Origin: Bryobacterales bacterium
Lineage (GTDB): Bacteria; Acidobacteriota; Terriglobia; Bryobacterales; UBA6623
Direction: 5' to 3'
Assembly: GCA_022824585.1 (NCBI GenBank)
Contig: JAJDZN010000072.1
Coordinates: 1 to 64,000, forward strand
Length of the DNA: 64,000 bases
Program-made: the position numbers and the translations under genes
Part shown: positions 13,092-21,376 of the stretch, piece after piece
Numbering within the stretch: position 1 is the stretch's first letter
Layout: each line of letters starts with the position of its first letter
Notes under the pieces: model-generated
Seen by the model: only the letters and a program-made list of their open reading frames with translations
Told to the model about the DNA's origin: nothing
Databases searched by the model: none

Positions 13092-14540
13092 CTAATGGGT
13101 ATCTCTCTCGGGAGCCATCGATTCCCGCTGCCGCTGGATAGCCGCTTCGATTTCCGCCACCACCTCCGGATAGCGGTCGGCGACGTTCCATCTCTCGCCG
13201 ATATCGGTGCTGAGATCGAACAGTTGCGGCGAGCGGTGCTTCTGATGGTTGGCGTATCCTCTCCAGCCGATCTGTTTCTCCGTGCCCAGGGAGTCCCAAG
13301 ACTCCAGGACCAGCTTGAAGTCGTCCACGCGGGCCGCCCACAGATCGCCGGGCTGGCCATAGTAGAACCACTCGTTTCGCGGGCTCGGCTCGCCTCGCAG
13401 CAGCGTGCCCGACAGATCGAGCGAGTCGAGCTCCTTCCCCTCTGGAAGGCTTGCGCCCGTCAGCGCGGCGACCGTGGCCATCAGGTCCACATTGACGCCG
13501 ATCCCGTCGACCACGGCCGGACGGATCGTTCCCGGCCAGTAGAAGATGCCTGGCACGCGCAGCCCGCCGTCCCAGCCGGTGAGTTTTCCGTCCCGCAGCC
13601 CGCCGGGCGAGCCGCCGAGGTCAAAGTACGTTAGCCAAGGACCGTTGTCGCTGCTGAACCAGATCAGGGTGTCGTCGGCCACTCCGGCTCGCTCCAGCGC
13701 GCTGACCACCTCGCCGACCGACCAGTCGAGCTCTTCGATCACATCGCCATAGAGCCCCGCCTCGCTGTGCCCCTCGAAGCCAGGCGAGCGGAAGATAGGC
13801 ACGTGCGGCATGCTGTGGCCGATGAAGAGCATGAAGGGCTGGTCGGCCTGCTCGCCGATCCAGCGCACTGCTTCCTCGGTGTATCGCTTCGTCAGCGTGG
13901 GCTGGTAGGCCGGCGTCTCGACGGCCTCCTTCTGGCGGTACAGCGAGATGGGGAAGTCGGCGCTGGTGGCGTTCTTGATGTTCTCGTAGGTCCGCTCGAA
14001 GCCTTCCCGCAGCGGCGCGTCGTTGCTGCCGACGAGCCCGAAGAAGGCGTCGAAGCCCTGGTCGTTGGGATGTGAGCCTTGGTAGTTGAAGCGTCCGGTC
14101 AGGCCCCACTTTCCGATGTACGACGTCGCATAGCCCCGCTGCTTGAGCATTTCTGCCATGGTGACCTCGTCGTCGGGCAGATCAGCCCACAGATTCTTGC
14201 CGTTGCGGTGGATCCGGATCGGCATCCGTCCGGTCACCAGCGCGACGCGGCTCGGATTGCACATCGGCGCGGAGGCGTAGAACGAGGTCCAGCGCTGGCC
14301 CTCCCGGGCAATGCGGTCGATGTTCGGAGTCCGAATCAGAGGGTGGCCTTGAATCGAAATGTCCCCGTACCCGAGGTCGTCGGCGAGGATGAGCACGATG
14401 TTCGGAGGCCGCGTATCGGTCGGCGCGCCCGCATCGCAGGCCGCGATCGCCGCGGCCAGCAGGATGGCTCCGAGCGTTGCGAGGGGCGTTCGCCGCACAG
14501 GGCGACATGAATCCGTGCGGGTGGATCGCGATGGTGGCAT
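13092..14540 (-). CDS. Lipoprotein sulfatase (formylglycine type)
   Basis: 482 residues. A long N-region precedes a hydrophobic segment ending in a likely lipobox cysteine at residue 35 (AIAAC), so it is probably a membrane-anchored lipoprotein. The sulfatase core shows NIVLILADDLGYGD for metal binding and the formylglycine site C94-N-P-S-R, followed by VALVTGRMPIR and YIGKWGLTG. It is the first gene of the leftward operon with the DUF1553, DUF1501 and second sulfatase genes; 21 bp separate it from the next gene. A TAGGCT hexamer 10 nt before the ATG is a possible -10. Substrate unknown; the differing x residue of the CxPSR motif and the different anchoring suggest that the two operon sulfatases have different substrates or locations. 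Confidence 0.92.
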   Translation of the reverse strand: MPPSRSTRTDSCRPVRRTPLATLGAILLAAAIAACDAGAPTDTRPPNIVLILADDLGYGDISIQGHPLIRTPNIDRIAREGQRWTSFYASAPMCNPSRVALVTGRMPIRIHRNGKNLWADLPDDEVTMAEMLKQRGYATSYIGKWGLTGRFNYQGSHPNDQGFDAFFGLVGSNDAPLREGFERTYENIKNATSADFPISLYRQKEAVETPAYQPTLTKRYTEEAVRWIGEQADQPFMLFIGHSMPHVPIFRSPGFEGHSEAGLYGDVIEELDWSVGEVVSALERAGVADDTLIWFSSDNGPWLTYFDLGGSPGGLRDGKLTGWDGGLRVPGIFYWPGTIRPAVVDGIGVNVDLMATVAALTGASLPEGKELDSLDLSGTLLRGEPSPRNEWFYYGQPGDLWAARVDDFKLVLESWDSLGTEKQIGWRGYANHQKHRSPQLFDLSTDIGERWNVADRYPEVVAEIEAAIQRQRESMAPERDTH

Positions 14541-14714
14541 GGGCTTGCTGAGCCTATCATTGTCTCCACTTCGGCGACCGGACCTCCATTCGCACGCTGG
14601 GCGAGCGCCGAGGCGCTGCCGCCCCTGCTTGGCGGCCCGCGGCCCGATGATGGTAATTTGATTCTCTAGTCCGGGTCGCAGGCACCGTATCGCGCCGAGG
14701 CCGGATTTCTGGTC

Positions 14715-17072
14715 ATGGCTGCGCTTGGCATTCCAACGGCAAGAGTGCCGGTGCTACTGCGGGCGGCGGTAGCGCTGCCTGCCGCCCTGTTCGCTTGGTT
14801 CTGTTCGCTGGTGCCGCACGTCTCGTCCGGCGGATCGCTCTATTGGGAGATCGGCTGGATCCCGCAGCAAGGCATCGCGCTGAGCTTCTTTGTCGATGGG
14901 TTGAGCCTGCTCTTCGCCCTGCTCATCACCGGAATCGGCACGCTGATCGTGCTCTACGCGAGCGAGTACATGCTGGGCCACCCGCAGCTGCTGCGCTTCA
15001 CCGCGTTTCTCCTGGCCTTCATGCTCTCGATGCTGGGGCTGGTGCTGGCGGACAACCTGATCGCCCTGTTCATCTTTTGGGAACTCACCGCCCTGACATC
15101 GTTCCTCTTGATCGGCTACAAGCACGAGGACGCGGCCGTGCGGCGCGCGGCGCTGCAAGCCCTGCTGGTCACCGGAGTGGGAGCCTTGGCCATGCTGGCC
15201 GGATTCGTGCTGCTCGGCGAGGCGGCCGGCACGTACAGCCTGCGGGAATTGCTGGCCGGGGACGCGAGTCTGGCCGGCGCCTCGCACTATCCGTGGATCT
15301 TGGCGCTGGTCTTGGCTGGTGCCTTCACCAAGTCCGCGCAGTACCCTCTTCATTTCTGGCTGCCCAACGCGATGGCAGCGCCGACCCCGGTGTCGGCCTA
15401 TCTTCACTCGGCCACGATGGTCAAGGCCGGGGTGTTCCTGCTGGCCCGGATGTCGCCCGTGCTCGGCGGGACCGAGGCGTGGAGTGTGACGCTGGTCGGC
15501 TTTGGCGCGGTAACCGCGGTCTATGCCGCATTGGCCTCTGTGACCCGTACGGATCTCAAGCAGGTCCTGGCTTACACCACCGTGATGGCCTTGGGCACGT
15601 GTGTGATGTTTCTCGGTCTGCCCGGCGAAGCGGCAGGTACGGTGCATTCCGCCGCTGTTGTCGCGGCCACGGCCTTCATCCTCGTGCATGCCCTGTACAA
15701 GGCTGCATTGTTCATGGTTGTCGGCATGATCGAACGCGCGACCGGCAGTCGCGACCTGGCCCGCCATGGCGGTCTGCGCCACGTGCTCGGTCCGGCATTC
15801 GCGGGCGCGGCGCTCGCTGGTGTCTCGATGGCTGGCTTGCCCCCGTTCATCGGCTTTGTCGGCAAGGAACTGCTGTATTCGAGCGCTTATGAATCGGGAT
15901 TCGGCGGGCTTGCCCTGTTCGCCATCTTCGCTGCTAGCGCACTCGTAGTGGCGGCCGCCCTGATGGTGGCCGTGCTGCCGTTCTTCGGAGAGATGAAGCA
16001 GTCTGCGCGGGATGCGCACCCTGTCAGTTGGCAACTGTGGATCGGTCCCCTGTTGCTGGGACTGCTCGGCTTGGTCGCAGGAGTCGCGAGCGGTCCCGTG
16101 TTTCGCGCTCTGGTGTTGCCCGCTGCTGCGGCGATCGCACCGTTGCCGGAGCGTTTTGAGCCCGGGCTGTGGCACGGCTTCAACGCCCTGTTGCTGCTAT
16201 CGCTCGCCACTTGGGCCGTTGGGGCGCTTGTCTTCTGGAAGCGGCCTGCCATCCTGTCGTGGCCGGCGGCGCGCCTGGACCGCTTGCCGGTCACTGGCGA
16301 CCGAGTCTATGACGCGACCATGGATGGGATCGCGCGTTTCTCCGCAGCGCTGACCCGCCGCATGCAGTCCGGCATCCAGCGCCGCTACATTCTGGTGGTC
16401 TTCGCCACTCTGGCTCTGAGCGTCGGCGCGACCCTGGTGGCCAAGGACGCGATTCACCTGCCTTCTCGAGTGCCCAGCGTGACCTTCGGGGAGTGGGCCT
16501 TGGTGGCCGTCATCGCAGCGTCCGTTCTCACCGTCATCCTGACCAGGTCGCGCTTGCTGGCGATCTGTGCGCTGGGCGTGGTCGGCACGGCCATCAGCCT
16601 CGTCTTCCTGCTCCGAGGGGCGCCCGACGTGGCCTTGACCCAGCTGATTGTCGAGACCCTCGTGGTTGTGATCGTCGCCATCGTCTTGCTCAAGCTGCCC
16701 GACTTCCGGAACGAGATCCGCCAGCCGCTCTCGGCGCGCTGGCGCGACGGGGCGGTCGCGGTCGCGGTCGGCGCGGCGACGACCCTGGTCCTGCTCGCGG
16801 TCACCGAACGCCCGCCGCAGCTGGAACTGACCGAGTATTTCGAGTCGATGGCGGTTCCGGGCGGCCGCGGGCACAACATTGTCAACGTCATCTTGGTCGA
16901 CTTCCGCGCCTTGGACACGCTGGGCGAGATCTCGGTCTTGGTGCTTGCCGCCGCCGCCGTCTGCGCCCTGATGCGTCGCCGCTTTCGCTACCGCTTCGAT
17001 CGCGTCCAGCGGCTGCAGCGCGGGCACGCGGCGCGGTCCGCCCGCGCGCGGGTATCGAGGGAGGGCGCATGA
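14715..17072 (+). CDS. mrpA: Mrp-type Na+(K+)/H+ antiporter subunit A
   Basis: 785 residues, polytopic. It has the NuoL-like proton-channel core: FWELTALTSFLLIGYKHED with the conserved Glu, and HSATMVKAGVFLLAR. It ends in the Mrp-specific DUF4040 region (GAPDVALTQLIVETLVVVIV) and a further helix pair (LGEISVLVLAAAAVCAL). MrpA is the largest subunit of the seven-subunit cation/proton antiporter, related to complex I. An in-frame stop lies about 45 nt upstream of the ATG, so the start cannot move far. The N terminus seems to lack the very first helix of typical MrpA. It opens the mrpABCDEFG operon and overlaps mrpB by 4 bp. Confidence 0.95.
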   Translation: MAALGIPTARVPVLLRAAVALPAALFAWFCSLVPHVSSGGSLYWEIGWIPQQGIALSFFVDGLSLLFALLITGIGTLIVLYASEYMLGHPQLLRFTAFLLAFMLSMLGLVLADNLIALFIFWELTALTSFLLIGYKHEDAAVRRAALQALLVTGVGALAMLAGFVLLGEAAGTYSLRELLAGDASLAGASHYPWILALVLAGAFTKSAQYPLHFWLPNAMAAPTPVSAYLHSATMVKAGVFLLARMSPVLGGTEAWSVTLVGFGAVTAVYAALASVTRTDLKQVLAYTTVMALGTCVMFLGLPGEAAGTVHSAAVVAATAFILVHALYKAALFMVVGMIERATGSRDLARHGGLRHVLGPAFAGAALAGVSMAGLPPFIGFVGKELLYSSAYESGFGGLALFAIFAASALVVAAALMVAVLPFFGEMKQSARDAHPVSWQLWIGPLLLGLLGLVAGVASGPVFRALVLPAAAAIAPLPERFEPGLWHGFNALLLLSLATWAVGALVFWKRPAILSWPAARLDRLPVTGDRVYDATMDGIARFSAALTRRMQSGIQRRYILVVFATLALSVGATLVAKDAIHLPSRVPSVTFGEWALVAVIAASVLTVILTRSRLLAICALGVVGTAISLVFLLRGAPDVALTQLIVETLVVVIVAIVLLKLPDFRNEIRQPLSARWRDGAVAVAVGAATTLVLLAVTERPPQLELTEYFESMAVPGGRGHNIVNVILVDFRALDTLGEISVLVLAAAAVCALMRRRFRYRFDRVQRLQRGHAARSARARVSREGA

Positions 17073-17500
17073 ATACCCTGATCCTGCGCGAGACCACGCG
17101 CGTGCTGTTCACGTTGATTCTCGTGTTCTCGGTGGCAACGCTCTTGCGCGGCCACGACGCTCCGGGCGGGGGCTTCGTCGGCGGGTTGATCGCGTCGATC
17201 GCGTGCAGTCTCTACGTCTTCGTGGCCGATGCGAAGGACGTGCGCCGCTTGGTTCGCACCGATCCGCTCAAGACCGCCGCCGCCGGGCTATCGTTGGCGG
17301 TCCTTTCGGGGTTGATCGGAATCCTCTCGGGCGGGGGTACGTTCCTGTCCGGCCAGTGGGTGGAGATCGGCGGTGTCAAGCTCGGCACGCCGCTCCTGTT
17401 TGACTTCGGAGTCTACTTGGTGGTCGTGGGAGCGGTGCTCACCTTCGTGCTCGAGATCAAGGAGCCCACTCCCGAGCCTCCGGCCCGCGGCGACAAGTGA
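17069..17500 (+). CDS. mrpB: Mrp antiporter subunit B
   Basis: 143 residues. The ATG at 17069 overlaps the mrpA stop as ATGA; the frame is open further upstream only inside mrpA. Four hydrophobic helices and the family signatures TLILRETTRVLFTLILVFSVATLLRGHDAPGGGFVGGL and GTPLLFDFGVYLVVVGA are clear in the MnhB/MrpB family. It is a small integral membrane subunit of the Mrp complex. 13 bp separate it from mrpC. Confidence 0.95.
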   Translation: MNTLILRETTRVLFTLILVFSVATLLRGHDAPGGGFVGGLIASIACSLYVFVADAKDVRRLVRTDPLKTAAAGLSLAVLSGLIGILSGGGTFLSGQWVEIGGVKLGTPLLFDFGVYLVVVGAVLTFVLEIKEPTPEPPARGDK

Positions 17501-17513
17501 TCACGGTGCTCTG

Positions 17514-17909
17514 ATGGAGACGGTCATCGCAGTCTTGGTTGGGGTCTTGATGGCCTCGAGCGTGTATCTGATGCTGCGCCGGAACTTGGTGCGCTTCGTC
17601 CTGGGCTTGGCGCTGATCTCGCACACCGCGAACCTGCTGATCTTCTCCTCCGGCGGCCTGCAGGCCAGGTTTCCTCCGCTGATCCCTCCGGGAGAGCTGG
17701 TGCCGGGTCCGGACGTGGCGAATGCCCTGCCGCAAGCGCTGATGCTCACGGCGATCGTGATCTCGTTCAGCGTGTTCGCCTTCTTGCTGGTGCTGGCCTT
17801 CCGCACCTATCAGCGCTTGGAAACGGTAGATCCCGACTCGATGCGCTCCGCCGAGCCCATGTCGGCCGGGGCCGGGGCGGACGGGCCGGCTCCGGGAGGC
17901 CCGCAGTGA
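17514..17909 (+). CDS. mrpC: Mrp antiporter subunit C (NuoK-like)
   Basis: 131 residues. The ATG at 17514 gives the normal MrpC N terminus with three helices: VIAVLVGVLMASSVYLML, VLGLALISHTANLLIFS, and ALMLTAIVISFSVFAFLLVLAF. The NLLIF and ALPQALMLTAIVI phrases are typical of MrpC/NuoK. The C-terminal tail (about 30 residues, Pro/Gly/Ala-rich) is not conserved. The stop overlaps the GTG start of mrpD (GTGA). Confidence 0.95.
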   Translation: METVIAVLVGVLMASSVYLMLRRNLVRFVLGLALISHTANLLIFSSGGLQARFPPLIPPGELVPGPDVANALPQALMLTAIVISFSVFAFLLVLAFRTYQRLETVDPDSMRSAEPMSAGAGADGPAPGGPQ

Positions 17910-19441
17910 GCTGGCTGCTCGCCGCCGCCATCGTGCTGCCGCTGGCCTGCGGGATTCTCGGTCTGTTGCTGCGGCCTCACCGCGCCATGCAGCAGGCGGT
18001 CAGCTTGGTGGCGGGCATTGCGCATCTCGGGATCGCGACATCGCTGCTGGAAACGGTTTGGCGCGAGGGCATCCTAGTGGTGCAGGTCGGCGGGTGGCCG
18101 GCTCCGTTTGGGATCACGCTCGTCGCCGACCACCTCAGTGCCGCCATGGTGCTGATCACCTCCGTCATGGGCGCCGCGACGATCGTCTACGCCCTCTGCG
18201 ACATCGACGAGCGCGCGCTCGTCAAGGATTTCCACCCGCCCCTGCAAGCCCTGATCGGGGCGGTCTGCGGCGCGTTCCTCACCGGTGACATCTTCAACCT
18301 CTACGTCTGGTTCGAGGTGATGCTGATCGCTTCCCTGGCGCTGCTGATTTCCGGGGGGCGCAAGGCGCAGCTGGACGGCGCCGTGCGCTATGCCGCGCTG
18401 AGCCTGGTCGCCACCACGCTGTTCCTGAGCGGCATCGGCCTGCTGTACGGAATGACCGGCACGCTCAACATGGCCGACCTGCACTTGCGGGTGCAGCAGG
18501 TCGAAAACCAAGGGCTGCTCTCGGTCGTGGCGATCCTGTTCATCGTGGCGTTCGGCATCAAGGCGGCGGTCTTCCCGCTGTTCTTCTGGCTGCCGGCCAG
18601 CTACCACACGCCGAAAGTGGCCGTGTCGGCGATCTTCGCGGGGTTGCTGACCAAGGTGGGCGTGTATTCGATGATCCGGGTCTTCACGCTGATCTTCACC
18701 CACGACGTCGGCTATACGCACGGCATCTTGCTCTGGACCGCCGGCCTGACGATGGTGACCGGCGTGCTGGGCGCCGCCTCGCACAACGAGCTCAGGCGCA
18801 TTCTGTCGTTCCACATCATCAGCCAGATCGGATACATGGTCCTCGGGCTGGCCCTGTTCACGCCGCTGGCCCTAGTGGGCGCGGTGTTCTACATCTTGCA
18901 TCACATCATCGTCAAGGCCAATCTGTTCTTCGTGGCGGGAGCGGCCGAGCGGCTGTCGGGATCGAGCGACTTGAAGACCCTGGGCGGCGTGTATCGCGAG
19001 CAGCCGCTGCTGGCGGCGCTGTTCTTCGTGCCGGCCTTTTCGCTGGCTGGCTTCCCGCCGCTGTCCGGATTCTGGGCGAAGCTGTTGGTGATCAAGGCGT
19101 CGGTTGAGAGCCAGCAGTACTGGATCGCCGCGGTGGCCTTGGCCGTCGGGTTGCTGACAATGTATTCGATGACCAAGATTTGGGTCAACGGGATTTGGAA
19201 GGCGCGGCCTGCCTCTGCGGAGAAGCCTCCGCCGCTGTCGCGGGCCAACCGCGCGCTGCTGCTGGGCCCGATCATCTGCCTGGCGGCCATGACGCTAGCA
19301 ATCGGCTTGTGGCCGGGACCCCTGTATGATTTGGCGGAGCGCGCCGGGCACGAAGTCATGGACCCGTCCAACTATGTCGAAGCGGTCTTGGGGCATAGCG
19401 AGACTGCTGGCCTTGGCGCCGGCGCGGGAGTGGGCGAGTGA
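17906..19441 (+). CDS. mrpD: Mrp antiporter subunit D (NuoM/NuoN-like)
   Basis: 511 residues with about 14 predicted helices. The GTG start at 17906 overlaps the mrpC stop. Hallmarks are FNLYVWFEVMLIASLALLISGG with the conserved Glu, and LPASYHTPKVAVSAIFAGLLTKVGVYSMIRVF, the Lys-containing proton-pathway helix seen in MrpD, NuoL, NuoM and NuoN. With MrpA it probably forms the ion-translocating path. It ends in a GTGA overlap with mrpE. Confidence 0.96.
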   Translation: MSWLLAAAIVLPLACGILGLLLRPHRAMQQAVSLVAGIAHLGIATSLLETVWREGILVVQVGGWPAPFGITLVADHLSAAMVLITSVMGAATIVYALCDIDERALVKDFHPPLQALIGAVCGAFLTGDIFNLYVWFEVMLIASLALLISGGRKAQLDGAVRYAALSLVATTLFLSGIGLLYGMTGTLNMADLHLRVQQVENQGLLSVVAILFIVAFGIKAAVFPLFFWLPASYHTPKVAVSAIFAGLLTKVGVYSMIRVFTLIFTHDVGYTHGILLWTAGLTMVTGVLGAASHNELRRILSFHIISQIGYMVLGLALFTPLALVGAVFYILHHIIVKANLFFVAGAAERLSGSSDLKTLGGVYREQPLLAALFFVPAFSLAGFPPLSGFWAKLLVIKASVESQQYWIAAVALAVGLLTMYSMTKIWVNGIWKARPASAEKPPPLSRANRALLLGPIICLAAMTLAIGLWPGPLYDLAERAGHEVMDPSNYVEAVLGHSETAGLGAGAGVGE

Positions 19442-19914
19442 GGAATCCGTTCCATTACAACCTGCTGCTGGCCGTGGGCTGGTGCGCGCTGATGGGTCGG
19501 CTCACTGTGGCCGATCTTGCCGTGGGCTTCGTGCTCGGGGGCATCGCGCTCAGCATTTCCAGCCCGATGTTCGGCCGCATGCGCTATTACGATCGGGTCT
19601 TCAATCTCGCCCGCCTGCTGCTCTATTTCATGCGCGTGTTCCTCGCTTCCTGTGCTCGCGTCGCATGGGATGTCCTCACGCCCGTCCACAAGGCGCGGCC
19701 CGCGATCGTGGCGATCCCGCTGAGCGTCAAGGACCCGATCCAGATCGTCACTCTCGCGAACCTGATCTCGCTCACGCCCGGCTCGCTCAGCCTCGACGTG
19801 AGCCCGGACCACAAGACGCTGTATGTGCACTGCATGTTCGTCGATGATCCGGACGAGGTCCGCCGGGACGTCAAGGCGGGTCTGGAGCGGCGTGTGATGG
19901 AGGCTCTGCAATGA
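19438..19914 (+). CDS. mrpE: Mrp antiporter subunit E
   Basis: 158 residues. The GTG start at 19438 overlaps the mrpD stop. Two N-terminal helices are followed by the soluble part with the MrpE signatures LLLYFMRVFLASCARVAWDVL, ANLISLTPGSLSLDVSPDHKTLYVHCMF and the C-terminal helix. MrpE is required for stability or activity of the complex. It overlaps mrpF by 4 bp (ATGA). Confidence 0.95.
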   Translation: MRNPFHYNLLLAVGWCALMGRLTVADLAVGFVLGGIALSISSPMFGRMRYYDRVFNLARLLLYFMRVFLASCARVAWDVLTPVHKARPAIVAIPLSVKDPIQIVTLANLISLTPGSLSLDVSPDHKTLYVHCMFVDDPDEVRRDVKAGLERRVMEALQ

Positions 19915-20246
19915 GCGGAATGGGGGAGCATGCCGTGATCCTCGCGTGGGGGATCGACATCTGCGCCGCGCTGGCGCTGTCGGCGATCTTGATCGCGTTC
20001 GTGCGCATGGTGAAGGGGCCGACTCTGGTCGACCGAGTGGTGTCGGTGGACCTGATCACCGTGTTGGCAGTGGCGGTCGTTGGCTTGTTCGGCATCGCCA
20101 GCGGCCACTCGGCGATCCTCGATGTGGCGGTCGCCACGGCATTGGTTGCATTCTTGGCCACGGTCGCATTCGCTTGGTTCGCGAATCGGCGCGCCGACCA
20201 GTTCGAGTCCAATACGACGCCGGGCCGGGCTAAGGAGGGCGAGTAA
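19911..20246 (+). CDS. mrpF: Mrp antiporter subunit F
   Basis: 111 residues. Three helices, with the family motif FVRMVKGPTLVDRVVSVDLITVLAVAVVGLF typical of MrpF. The C-terminal tail is short and polar. The stop codon TAATG overlaps the mrpG start by one base, so translation of the last two genes is coupled. Confidence 0.94.
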   Translation: MSGMGEHAVILAWGIDICAALALSAILIAFVRMVKGPTLVDRVVSVDLITVLAVAVVGLFGIASGHSAILDVAVATALVAFLATVAFAWFANRRADQFESNTTPGRAKEGE

Positions 20247-20620
20247 TGGCGGAGATGGGCTCGCTGCGGGACTGGATCACGGCAATCGCCTTGGTTTCGG
20301 GCGGCTTCTTCCTGTTCGTGGCCAGTCTCGGCGTGCTGCGCCTGCCGGACGTGATTGTCCGCATGCATGCCTTGACCAAGGCCGGCGCCCTCGGTGCCGG
20401 GTTGGTCTTTGTCGCCTCGGCCGTGCATTTCCGGGACCCGGCCAGCGTCACCGTCTCGCTGCTGACGATCATTTTTCTCTTGTCCACAGCGCCAGTTGCC
20501 GCGCATGCGATTGCCCGCGCAGCCTACCGCTTGGGCGTCCCGCTGTGGGAAAAGACGCACCTCGACGAGTGGCAGGGCAAGTATGCTCCCATGAGCAAGT
20601 CTGCCGAGAGCTCGGAATAG
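20246..20620 (+). CDS. mrpG: Mrp antiporter subunit G
   Basis: 124 residues and three helices. Signatures are SLGVLRLPDVIVRMHALTKAGALGAGLVFVAS and FLLSTAPVAAHAIARAAY, the classic MrpG pattern. It is the last gene of the operon, which is therefore a complete group 1 seven-gene mrp set. The complex exports Na+ (or K+) in exchange for protons, so it should support pH and sodium homeostasis. About 114 bp separate it from the convergent DUF1080 gene. Confidence 0.95.
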   Translation: MAEMGSLRDWITAIALVSGGFFLFVASLGVLRLPDVIVRMHALTKAGALGAGLVFVASAVHFRDPASVTVSLLTIIFLLSTAPVAAHAIARAAYRLGVPLWEKTHLDEWQGKYAPMSKSAESSE

Positions 20621-20734
20621 GCGCGTTCCGGACCACTCCGCGGTGCCAGCATCCTGGGGCGGCTTGGCTGCAGCGCCCGGTCGGCGCACCTCTGCCGGGA
20701 TTGTGATCACGCGCCTGCCCGCGACAGGCAGCTA

Positions 20735-21376
20735 TCACTCCAAGCGCCGGATTCGTATGTTGCGGAACCAGACCCGGCTGGCGTGGTCCTGCAACACGAT
20801 CCTGCCAGACCGCGCTTGGGCGAAGGCTTCGTCCTTGCCGGCCGCCCGGGCCCTTGCGGCGAAGTCCGGACTGCCCAGGTCAAACTCCACCACCTTCCGG
20901 CCGTTGAGCCAGTGCTCCACCCGGTCGCCGCGCGCTACCACGCGCAGGGTGTTCCACTCGCCGGGCGCGGGCGACCGATCATCCCGCGGCGCGTACAGCC
21001 CGTAGGCCGATCCCGCCCTGCGGTTGGCATGCTGTTGCGAGGCTGGGCGCGCGTTGTCGGCGAGTTGGTACTCGATGGCGGCTCCGTTCGGGTTTCCGGT
21101 GCCCGCAAACCTGTAGAAGACCCCGCTGTTGCCGAGCTCCCCCAGCTTCCACTCGAGGCGCAGGTCGAAGTCCCCGTAGTCTTCAGAAGTGGCTAGGTTT
21201 CCGGGCCGGCCTTCGACCAGCAACACGTCGTTCTCGACCCGCCACCCGCCGCTCGTCTCCGCTCGGGGGTGCACCGTCCACCCCGAGAGGGTCGAGCCGT
21301 CGAAGAGCGGCTCGAAGCCAGGTTCTCCAGCGAGCGCGACGCCGTGGAGCGCCAGCAGGGCAAGTGCGAGTCTCAT
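20735..21376 (-). CDS. DUF1080 family secreted protein (3-keto-disaccharide hydrolase type)
   Basis: 213 residues with a short signal peptide (LALALLALHGVALA). The concanavalin-like DUF1080 signature is complete: FEPLFDGSTLSGWTVHP, GGWRVENDVLLVEGRPGNLATSEDYGDFDLRLEWKL, NSGVFYRF, GEWNTLRVVARGDRVEHWLNGRKVVEFD, and a C-terminal GRIVLQDHASRVWFRNIRIR. Members of this family include hydrolases of 3-keto-glycosides. It overlaps the Gfo/Idh/MocA gene by 4 bp; that pairing (oxidoreductase plus DUF1080) fits a glycoside-oxidation then hydrolysis pathway. Confidence 0.92.
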   Translation of the reverse strand: MRLALALLALHGVALAGEPGFEPLFDGSTLSGWTVHPRAETSGGWRVENDVLLVEGRPGNLATSEDYGDFDLRLEWKLGELGNSGVFYRFAGTGNPNGAAIEYQLADNARPASQQHANRRAGSAYGLYAPRDDRSPAPGEWNTLRVVARGDRVEHWLNGRKVVEFDLGSPDFAARARAAGKDEAFAQARSGRIVLQDHASRVWFRNIRIRRLE

